Shown in pieces: positions 17,144 through 24,302 of a DNA stretch of 43,663 bases; within the stretch, counting starts at the first letter, position 1, and every line of letters begins with the position of its first letter. The stretch spans positions 1 through 43,663 of the forward strand of contig DIHF01000027.1 in the NCBI GenBank assembly GCA_002420015.1, in the 5' to 3' direction. This DNA comes from Micavibrio sp. UBA5703 (GTDB lineage: Bacteria > Pseudomonadota > Alphaproteobacteria > Micavibrionales > Micavibrionaceae). Made by a program: the position numbers and the translations under genes. Below the pieces are notes generated by a model. That model did not search any database. It was not told where the DNA came from and worked only from the letters and a program-made list of their open reading frames with translations.

Positions 17144-18563
17144 CTACAAGATCCTCGATATCGTCTTCACGGTCTGAAAGTTTTGCGCGAACCATACGTC
17201 CGTTGTCAGACAGAATAAGGACAGGTGCATCCTCCATTGCATAGGCGTTCATACCGTCCGCCGAAGCCATTGAGGCGCTCCAGCCCGGAGAAAGCAAAGT
17301 AAGCGGCGTTCTGACATAAGTGAAGCCGTTAAATCTATAGGCGCTTGTCCTGCCATCGACACCGGAAACGGCAAGCTTTTCGGCGCCCGGAGGCATTACA
17401 CCTTCAAGCACGGATGTCAGGTCTTCGTCTCCCGCGCTGATCCCGGATCCGGCGCTGTTGTTGTTACCGATAATGGGAACTTTTGCCAGAGGCCCGTCCT
17501 CCGGGATGATGGCATCAAAGCGGTAATGCACGACATCGCGGTTGGTTTCCAGTGTCATGATGATCGGCGTGCGAAGCCCCGTCATGGTGATCGACATGTT
17601 TCCGTAGGCAAACTCCGAAACAGGCGAAACGCGCAGGATATTCGAATATGAAAGGTCACCCTCGTTTGCCGGCTTGGGTTCGCCGACTTCGATATTTCCC
17701 GCCCATGTAATATTTTCGACCGGCCACGGCTCACCGGTGGCATCGACGAAATTGATGGTCGTTATATTGCCGTAGGCCAGATAAACGGTCAGCGGCTTTG
17801 CCCCGGGATCCATAGAAACAGTCTGGACCACCGTCTCAGGTTTCGGGTTGGGATAAACGGGAAGGGAAACGGATTGCTGCGTACGGTCGAAATGTTCCAG
17901 CAACTGGCGTATTTCTGCGGGCCGCAAGGGCAGTAAGCCTTGAAGGGCGGCGTCAAAAGCTTGTCTTCTGGTGTCGGCCTCGATTTCTTCCGGGGGCTTG
18001 TCGAAGGCGAAAGACCCGGAATTGTTGCCGTCACCCGTTGTATCGAAAAGGTCATCCTCCCCAGGCAGTGAAAACGCCGATCCGTCGCTGCTTTCATCTG
18101 CGGATTCTTCGGGGGGCAATTCAAGCGCCGGCAGGGCATTGTCAGCTTTAGGCGCACCTTTCGCATCGTCCTCGCCTGGGGGCAGGGTAGTGTCCGATTG
18201 TCCCTCCGCTGCGTCGGCGCCTTCATCTTCCTGCTCATCGGGCTGGCCAGCGCCGGAGTCTACAGGAAGCGCGGTTGACAGGTTTGTGACATCGCTTGGG
18301 TCAACAATGACGGGGTCTGCGGGTCGCGGCGGCTGTTCTACAGGCACCGCGCCATCGGGAAGCATCGGCATGTTGGTTCCGGCATCGGCCGGCAGTTCTT
18401 CAGAAATATCCGAAGGATCGGTCTCGGCAACGACCGGCTCAGACGAAACAGCCTGTGCGACCGCGACCGGCGTCAAAGCGGAGGTGCATAAAGCGAAAAC
18501 AGCCACCGCTGCCGGCATTTTGGCAGAATACAGGAAAGAAAAGAGCTTGATTTTGCGCCCCAT
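17136..18563 (-). CDS. dotH: Type IVB outer-membrane core protein IcmK/DotH
   Basis: DotH (IcmK) is a VirB9-like outer-membrane core protein whose insertion needs the lipoproteins DotC and DotD. A signal peptide starts MGRKIKLFSFLYSAKMPAA and ends near TPVAVAQA. Residues 45-200 are acidic and Pro-rich with little order. From about 205 the DotH domain begins with LRPAEIRQLLEHFDRTQQS, followed by VSMDPGAKPLTVYLAYGNI and FVDATGEPWPVENI. The 475 residues exceed the Legionella protein (about 360), mostly from the linker. I chose ATG at 18563 because it starts the signal peptide; in-frame ATGs upstream add an unlikely 17 residues. Confidence 0.92.
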   Translation of the reverse strand: MGRKIKLFSFLYSAKMPAAVAVFALCTSALTPVAVAQAVSSEPVVAETDPSDISEELPADAGTNMPMLPDGAVPVEQPPRPADPVIVDPSDVTNLSTALPVDSGAGQPDEQEDEGADAAEGQSDTTLPPGEDDAKGAPKADNALPALELPPEESADESSDGSAFSLPGEDDLFDTTGDGNNSGSFAFDKPPEEIEADTRRQAFDAALQGLLPLRPAEIRQLLEHFDRTQQSVSLPVYPNPKPETVVQTVSMDPGAKPLTVYLAYGNITTINFVDATGEPWPVENITWAGNIEVGEPKPANEGDLSYSNILRVSPVSEFAYGNMSITMTGLRTPIIMTLETNRDVVHYRFDAIIPEDGPLAKVPIIGNNNSAGSGISAGDEDLTSVLEGVMPPGAEKLAVSGVDGRTSAYRFNGFTYVRTPLTLLSPGWSASMASADGMNAYAMEDAPVLILSDNGRMVRAKLSDREDDIEDLVDE

Positions 18564-18707
18564 AAGTAACCCGTTCTGAGTGATAAAGTTATTCGGACCC
18601 GCCATTGCTGGCAAATTTTATCGGAAAGGATATCCCGTATCGCTGAGCCTGTCACGTCACAATGATAGAAAGCGCAAAACAATTAACAACGAAGGTTACC
18701 GGGATTT

Positions 18708-19403
18708 TTATCTCGGAATGGCAATCCACTGTTCGATGCCGACACCGTTGGGACTTTCAAGGCGCGGCACGCGGACGACAACGACAGTCACGAGCAAGCT
18801 GTCGCTTCTGGTTTTTGCGCCGGATTGATAAGTGACGATCAGGGGCAGTTCGATGACCCATTGATACTGCCCGCCTACGTCTGCTTCCGACACGAGGATG
18901 GGCGCTCCCTGCGGTGCGGCGGTAACAACTTGCTGGTTGGTTTCAACCATTTCTATAATGCGCGATTTTTGCAGGGCGGCCGTGAAGCTGTCCCAGCCCT
19001 TGCGGGTGAAGTTTCTGGAGGCCTCTTGCAATCTGCGGCGATAATCGTTGAAGCCGAAGGTCATAACTTCGGTACACGCCTGTGCTACCCATGACATCAG
19101 GGCCGGGGTGCTCAGGTTCGGCTCGCTCAAAGAAACCATGGGGATCAGGCGGCCGTCCTCGGTAGTGGCGAAATACCTGTTTTCCGGCTGATTGACCTGA
19201 ATAATAAAGAATAAAGCACCGATCAGACCTATAATGACGAGGCCCTGCAAGACGGCAAGGCGCAGGAGGCTCCGGTAGCCGTCCCGGTAAAATTCATTAC
19301 GGATAACGACGGTTCCAAGCCCTCTGGCATCTTGATTCGCGGCCTCTTTTTGGGTGCCGTCCGCTTCGGCGTTTTCCGCCTGTCCTTTTGTCTTTTTTGC
19401 CAT
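18708..19403 (-). CDS. dotI: Type IVB inner-membrane protein IcmL/DotI
   Basis: DotI (IcmL) is a VirB8-like inner-membrane protein that makes part of the inner-membrane complex. A basic and polar N-terminus of about 45 residues precedes one membrane segment (VLQGLVIIGLIGALFFIIQV, about 53-72), then a periplasmic domain of the VirB8/NTF2-like type with LMSWVAQACTEVMTFGFNDY, ASRNFTRKGW and PLIVTYQSGAKTRSD. Length 231 residues, near the Legionella 212. ATG at 19403 has GGA nearby, and the alternative upstream TTG is poorer. It is the first gene of the - strand run and is divergent from the paralogue cluster. Confidence 0.93.
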   Translation of the reverse strand: MAKKTKGQAENAEADGTQKEAANQDARGLGTVVIRNEFYRDGYRSLLRLAVLQGLVIIGLIGALFFIIQVNQPENRYFATTEDGRLIPMVSLSEPNLSTPALMSWVAQACTEVMTFGFNDYRRRLQEASRNFTRKGWDSFTAALQKSRIIEMVETNQQVVTAAPQGAPILVSEADVGGQYQWVIELPLIVTYQSGAKTRSDSLLVTVVVVRVPRLESPNGVGIEQWIAIPR

Positions 19404-19412
19404 ATTTTCCAA

Positions 19413-19587
19413 CTATTAACCATATCCGGAACAACACAATCTTCCCCATTCTGTATGAAAAAAACGCGATTAACAAGCACTATGAAACGTGCCATTTTGA
19501 GAATTCTTGTGTTAGAATTAATATTGAGTTTGATTAAAATTTTAACAATCTGCTCAAGGGCGGCTTTTTGGCTTCGGGTGTAAACAG
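19413..19587. promoter_or_regulatory. Divergent intergenic region between dotI and the paralogue genes
   Basis: This A+T-rich spacer separates the start of the - strand dotI run from the + strand paralogue run, so promoters for both should be here. I cannot fit a convincing -35/-10 pair with normal spacing on either strand, only A+T tracts around 19508-19550. Confidence 0.35.
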
Positions 19588-20970
19588 GTGAACAGCACGC
19601 AGAAAAAGGGCAAGTACGCTTTGTTTTTCAAGATAAAAACCGCCTTCAGGCTGCCGGTTTTTGTCGCCTGCATCTTTTTTTCAGTCGTTACATTTTCGCC
19701 GCGTCAGTCGGAGGCGATTTGTACGGGCTGTCTTCCAGCTGATCCCCCGCAAGTTATGATAGAACTTCAGATCAAGCGCCAACTGGCTGAACTGGCTATG
19801 AGGCTGTACATCGCGAGTGAATTTAATGCACATCGCGAATGGATGATGGATACCTTGTTTGGCGACCATATCCTGCGCGCCATGATGATGTTCACGGAGC
19901 AGATGTCTGCCGTCGCCGTGCAACAGGCCATGATTATCGGCACGTTCCTGGACGCCAAGCACCAATTGGAAACGCAGCGGTTGTTCCAGCAGCTTCAGGC
20001 GCAGGCGCATAAGGATTATCACCCGAGCGAGGATTTTTGCTGGTTCGGCACCAACGTCAGAAGCATGGCAAATTCCGAGGCGATGGGGCGGCATAACGCG
20101 GTCGCCCTGGCCCAGCGCGCTCTGTCGCGTCATCTGGGCAATGCCAATGTGAACGCGGCGCAAAACGGCGATATCGACAAGAGAGGCCGCTGGGATCAAT
20201 TCGCAAGGGTTTATTGCGATCCAAAAGACAATAACTGGGAATCCGATGCCAGGGGAACGGGTCTTGTTCTGGCCTGCGGCGCGGCCGGCGGTGCCGATAA
20301 AAACCGGCGCAACCGCGACATAGATTACACGCGTCTGATCGACGAGCCGCGCACAATCGATGTCAGTCTTGGCGATGGCGGCGCGCTTGGCCCGCAGGAA
20401 GAAGATGTTCTGGCGATGGCCAACAATTTATACGGCAACGATGTTCTGACACGCAACTATACGCAAGGGAAGCTGACGACCAAGCAAGCCCAGCACCTTT
20501 ATCTTACGTTGCGCTCCGTCGCCGCCAAGCGGAGCGTTGCGGAAAACTCGTTCAACGCGATTGTCGGCCTGAAATCCTTCGGCACATCCGATATAAGCAC
20601 TCCAGGAAATACGAATACGCCGGGCACAAAAATATATATGGCGGCGATCATGAAAGAGCTTGGGATCGCTGACGCTGAAATCGCTTCCATGATCGGCGAG
20701 CAGCCCAGCTATTATGCGCAGCTTGAGGTGCTGGCCAAGAAGATCTACCAAAATCCGGATTTCTACGCGAATCTTTACGACAAGCCGGCCAACGTGGCGC
20801 GAAAAAAGGTCGCGCTGCAGGCGATTGACCTGATGCTCGACCGGGCGATTTATGAAAGCCAGATCCGGCAGGAAATGGTGATGTCGGTGCTGTTGTCCAG
20901 CAAGCTGAGGGATGATTTCCGCGACGTGAATAAAGATATGGTCGGGTTGATGAATGCGACGAGCAGGTGA
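19588..20970 (+). CDS. Exported Cys-containing protein, paralogue 1 of 3 (Dot/Icm-linked)
   Basis: I do not recognise the family. The 460-residue protein has a hydrophobic N-terminus (about 20-36, LPVFVACIFFSVVTFS) and CTGC soon after, so it is likely exported. The body has a long helical part ending LETQRLFQQLQAQAHKDYHP, then FCWFGTNVRSM, YCDPKDNNW, NRRNRDIDYTR and the end block PSYYAQLEVLAKKIYQNPDF and NLYDKPANVARKKVALQAID. All of these recur in the two genes that follow. I chose GTG at 19588; there is no ATG before residue 50. It faces dotI across a divergent region, suggesting a role with the secretion channel. Confidence 0.82.
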   Translation: MNSTQKKGKYALFFKIKTAFRLPVFVACIFFSVVTFSPRQSEAICTGCLPADPPQVMIELQIKRQLAELAMRLYIASEFNAHREWMMDTLFGDHILRAMMMFTEQMSAVAVQQAMIIGTFLDAKHQLETQRLFQQLQAQAHKDYHPSEDFCWFGTNVRSMANSEAMGRHNAVALAQRALSRHLGNANVNAAQNGDIDKRGRWDQFARVYCDPKDNNWESDARGTGLVLACGAAGGADKNRRNRDIDYTRLIDEPRTIDVSLGDGGALGPQEEDVLAMANNLYGNDVLTRNYTQGKLTTKQAQHLYLTLRSVAAKRSVAENSFNAIVGLKSFGTSDISTPGNTNTPGTKIYMAAIMKELGIADAEIASMIGEQPSYYAQLEVLAKKIYQNPDFYANLYDKPANVARKKVALQAIDLMLDRAIYESQIRQEMVMSVLLSSKLRDDFRDVNKDMVGLMNATSR

Positions 20971-20980
20971 TGACGGGCTT

Positions 20981-22276
20981 ATGACGATAACAGTAAGGAA
21001 ATATTTGCTGCTGCTGCTGGCCTTGTCGGTCTTTTCCGTCAGCATGAGCTTGCAATCTAAAAAAGCGGTTGCTTGCGGTACTTGCGCGGTGATTACCCCG
21101 GTCGAAGAGCAGGGATGGAAAGACACGGTTGACAACATAACCGAGAAAGTCATGGAGGAGTTTGTTGAATACAGGGAATGGTATGTTTCGCTGTTTCTCG
21201 AGGACAACCTTCTTCCCGCAATGATGTGGATGGCAGAGCAGCTGACCGTAACCGCCATGCAGCAGACCCACATGTTCGGTTCCATGCTGGATGCCAAGCA
21301 CCAGCTTGAAACCCAGCGTCTGTTGCAGCAGCTTCAGGCGCAGGCGCACAAGGACTATCACCCCAGCATCGGCATGTGCGAATTTGGCACGGTAGCGAGA
21401 AGTCTCGCTCCCTCGGAGCGCAAGGGAGAGTATAACGCGATTGTTATGAGCCAGCGCTCCATGGACCGCCAGCTCGGTAATGCCAACACAAGCGCCGCCT
21501 ATGGTAACGATCTCGACAAGGAAAGCCGTATCGCGCAGTTCAAGGCAAAATTCTGCGATCCGCGAGATAACAACAATGGTCTTGCCCTGATGTGCGATGC
21601 GCCGGGCACGAACAAAAATCGCTACAACAAGGATATCGATTTCACCAGAACCGTCGATTTCCCCTGGACGCTGAAAATAGATTTTACCGACAACATTCCA
21701 ACCGACGATGAAGAAGAGGTTATGGCGCTGGCGGCCAATCTTTACGCGAACGAAGTTTTTGCACGCCCCGGCGCCAAGCTGCTTGAAAAAAACACCGATG
21801 GGTCGATAAGCGATATGCAGAAAAAATATATCGATATGCGCTCGATCGTCGCCAAGCGCAGCGTTGCAGAAAATTCTTTTAACGCCATAACTTCAATGAA
21901 GGCAGAAGGGACACCTGAGTCGAGGAATTTCCTTGTCGCCATGTTGAATGAGCTTGGCGTCAGGGACGGTGCCGCTGCGCCCGTTGCGCTTATGGGCGAA
22001 AACCCCAGCTATTACGCGCAGATGGAAATGCTGACGAAGAAAATTTATCAAAACCCGGATTTCTTTACAAACCTCTACGACAAGCCCGTCAACGTCGACC
22101 GGAAAGGCGTTTCGATGCAGGCCATCGGATTGATGCAGAAATTCGATATGTTCAAAAGCTATCTGCGCACGGAGGCTTCATTATCCATTCTTCTGGAGCT
22201 GGCGGTTATGGATCTTCAGGACGAAGTTGAAAATGAAATCAACCCGCATACCGGTGCCGGCGACCCCGGCCTGTGA
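20981..22276 (+). CDS. Exported Cys-containing protein, paralogue 2 of 3 (Dot/Icm-linked)
   Basis: This is the second copy of the same unknown family, 431 residues. The signal peptide is MTITVRKYLLLLLALSVFSV, followed by CGTC. The shared landmarks are LETQRLLQQLQAQAHKDYHP, MCEFGTVARSLA, FCDPRDNNNGLALMCD, NRYNKDIDFTRTVD and PSYYAQMEMLTKKIYQNPDF with NLYDKPVNVDRKGVSMQAI. Four cysteines in the middle are shared with paralogue 3, suggesting disulfide bonds after export. I chose ATG at 20981 because the signal peptide starts there; it begins 10 bases after the stop of paralogue 1. The function is not known. Confidence 0.83.
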   Translation: MTITVRKYLLLLLALSVFSVSMSLQSKKAVACGTCAVITPVEEQGWKDTVDNITEKVMEEFVEYREWYVSLFLEDNLLPAMMWMAEQLTVTAMQQTHMFGSMLDAKHQLETQRLLQQLQAQAHKDYHPSIGMCEFGTVARSLAPSERKGEYNAIVMSQRSMDRQLGNANTSAAYGNDLDKESRIAQFKAKFCDPRDNNNGLALMCDAPGTNKNRYNKDIDFTRTVDFPWTLKIDFTDNIPTDDEEEVMALAANLYANEVFARPGAKLLEKNTDGSISDMQKKYIDMRSIVAKRSVAENSFNAITSMKAEGTPESRNFLVAMLNELGVRDGAAAPVALMGENPSYYAQMEMLTKKIYQNPDFFTNLYDKPVNVDRKGVSMQAIGLMQKFDMFKSYLRTEASLSILLELAVMDLQDEVENEINPHTGAGDPGL

Positions 22277-22308
22277 TGAGGCGCTGCGAATTTAAAGGCG
22301 GTAATGTA

Positions 22309-24204
22309 ATGCGGCAGGGAGCGACAAAAAAAAGAAGATCCTTATCGGGTGCAGCCGCTCTGTATTGTCTGGCGTTTTTTATTTTTTCCGGTGTCTTTTC
22401 CCCTGTGTATGCCGTTCCTTCTGATGAAGAAGAAAGCAGCAAGAATGCTCCGTTCATCAAGATCGACGAGTTGCCGCCGGGATCGACGATTAGCTACCAT
22501 ATTTATTCCGTTGCCGGCGAAAAGCGCGAGGGGTCCGCTACGGTGGATGATTCGGGGACGGTTTTGCTTCCCGGTTTTGGGTTTACCGCGCAGGACAAGG
22601 TGTATCAGCTTATGATCACAAGTCCGGAGCGCAAGATGCCTGTCGTCATCTCCATGCAATATGATCCGCAGACAAAAGGCATTTCCCTGTCAGGTTCCGG
22701 CTTTGACGATTTTGCCGGAATTTCCGTTGAAAAAAAATCCGGCATAAGCGCTCTAAAAGCGGACTGGGCAGGATTGTTTAGCAAAAATGAAATCACAAAT
22801 ATGGCTGACCCTACAGAAGCTGAAGGGTTCAAGCTGGCATTTCACAACCTTGGAAATTTGTCTACTGACGGACGGCCCGCCAGGCCATCAATAGTGCAGG
22901 TACAGGCTTATGGGCCTCCACCCAAAGTCCCCAGAGGTTGTGCGGCGGCACCTCATATCAGGGGTGGGGCGGTTTCCGGCGGTGGCGATGACAGTTTTTC
23001 CGCGCCTGGCGGCGGCGGGCCAACTTCACTGGGCGTGAACAATTTCATACCGGCCACAGATCCGGAGTATAGTACCAGCAATGCGGCAGCCATAAGATGT
23101 ACGACCATCAGAATGGTCGATGATTACGTCAGGGCCTTCATGATGATGACCGAGCAACTCTCGGCGACGATGGCTTACCTGATGCTGCCGATCGGCGCGA
23201 TGCTGGATGCGAAGCATCAGTTGGAGTCAAAGCGCATCCTGCAAACCATGCAGGCTGAGGCGTTGAAGGACTATGAACCCAGCGATCAGATGTGCCGTTT
23301 TGGAACGTTCGTGCGCAGCGTTGCCCAGACCGAGTCGAGGGCGGCTCTGGAAAAAGGGATCGTCAATGAGATGCTCATGGAAAGATACCGCAATGTGAAT
23401 GACGGTATATCTTCCGAGGGCTATGCGATGGATATTGAGGCGCGGCTCGATCAGTTCAAAAAAGTCTATTGCGACGTAAGGGACAACAATAACGGCCTTT
23501 CGCTGATGTGCGATCATGACGGAAACGTCAACGGCGGACCGACGGGCGGTACGGACCCCAACCGGTTCAACAGGGATATCGACTATACCAAGACCGTCGA
23601 ATTTCCTTTGACGATTGCCGCCGAAACGACAACCGGTGCAAATACCCCGGACCTTCAGGATATTATAGCGCTCGGCAGAAATCTTTACTGGCCGCAGGCC
23701 ATGGAAACGGTGCCCGACACAGCCGTGAGGGACAACCCCAAAGCCTATCAAAGATTCCGGAGGATTATGGCAGCACAGAACGTGGCGCATAATAGCTATG
23801 CCTCGATTACCGGCATGAAGTTTATGACGCAGGACGAAGAAGGGAACCAAAGCGGCTGGGCCTATATAAAGAAGATGATGGAAGAGGCGTTTCATTTCAA
23901 GCCAAGCGAACCCATTGACACGTATATGGGCGGATTGCCGAGCTATTACGCCCAGATGGAAGTCCTGACGAAGAAGATGTATCAGGACCCCAAATTTTAC
24001 ACGAATCTTTACGACAAGCCCGCAAACGTCAAGCGCGTGGGCGTTTCCATGCAGGCGATCAAGATGATGCAGAACAGGGATCAGTTTGAATCGCTGCTGC
24101 GCCGCGAAATGCTGGTTTCGCTTCTGGTCGAAGAGGAGCTCCGCAAACGGGCCGAAACCATCAATGTCGAGATGTATTCCGGCATGAAAGCTAATCAAAG
24201 GTAA
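22309..24204 (+). CDS. Exported protein, paralogue 3 of 3, with an extra N-terminal domain
   Basis: This is the third and longest copy (631 residues). After a signal peptide (MRQGATKKRRSLSGAAALYC and hydrophobic AFFIFSGVF) it has about 200 residues not found in the other two, with DELPPGSTISYHIYSVAGEK and SATVDDSGTVLLPGFGF, which look like a beta-rich domain, then a Gly-rich linker. The shared core follows: MLDAKHQLESKRILQTMQAE, MCRFGTFVRSVAQ, YCDVRDNNNGLSLMCD, NRFNRDIDYTKTVE and PSYYAQMEVLTKKMYQDPKF. ATG at 22309 has AAGGCGG upstream; an earlier GTG/ATG at 22273 overlaps the previous stop but lacks a signal peptide start. The function is unknown. Confidence 0.82.
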   Translation: MRQGATKKRRSLSGAAALYCLAFFIFSGVFSPVYAVPSDEEESSKNAPFIKIDELPPGSTISYHIYSVAGEKREGSATVDDSGTVLLPGFGFTAQDKVYQLMITSPERKMPVVISMQYDPQTKGISLSGSGFDDFAGISVEKKSGISALKADWAGLFSKNEITNMADPTEAEGFKLAFHNLGNLSTDGRPARPSIVQVQAYGPPPKVPRGCAAAPHIRGGAVSGGGDDSFSAPGGGGPTSLGVNNFIPATDPEYSTSNAAAIRCTTIRMVDDYVRAFMMMTEQLSATMAYLMLPIGAMLDAKHQLESKRILQTMQAEALKDYEPSDQMCRFGTFVRSVAQTESRAALEKGIVNEMLMERYRNVNDGISSEGYAMDIEARLDQFKKVYCDVRDNNNGLSLMCDHDGNVNGGPTGGTDPNRFNRDIDYTKTVEFPLTIAAETTTGANTPDLQDIIALGRNLYWPQAMETVPDTAVRDNPKAYQRFRRIMAAQNVAHNSYASITGMKFMTQDEEGNQSGWAYIKKMMEEAFHFKPSEPIDTYMGGLPSYYAQMEVLTKKMYQDPKFYTNLYDKPANVKRVGVSMQAIKMMQNRDQFESLLRREMLVSLLVEEELRKRAETINVEMYSGMKANQR

Positions 24205-24231
24205 ATCGACAGCTTCGTCCTTAAGTCAATC

Positions 24232-24247
24232 TGGCATTTCCCTTGCA
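24232..24247 (+). promoter_or_regulatory. Sigma-54-type promoter upstream of flgK
   Basis: TGGCATTTCCCTTGCA has the -24 GG and the -12 GC with exactly ten bases between them, matching the sigma-54 consensus TGGCAC-N5-TTGC at all key bases but one. Transcription should start near 24258, about 45 bases before the flgK ATG. Flagellar genes of Alphaproteobacteria such as Caulobacter are often driven by sigma-54 with FlbD. Confidence 0.8.
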
Positions 24248-24302
24248 TAGGTAATCCTGAACATTGAAAAACAGGCAAATTTTGCTTTGTTAAGGATTTG
24301 AC

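Noticed and set aside
20428..21361. Two long - strand frames opposite the junction of paralogues 1 and 2
   Set aside because: Both frames lie fully opposite the conserved paralogue blocks, and their translations have no motif.
23227..24198. 323-residue - strand frame opposite paralogue 3
   Set aside because: His/Arg-rich shadow of a gene with clear conserved blocks shared with two paralogues.
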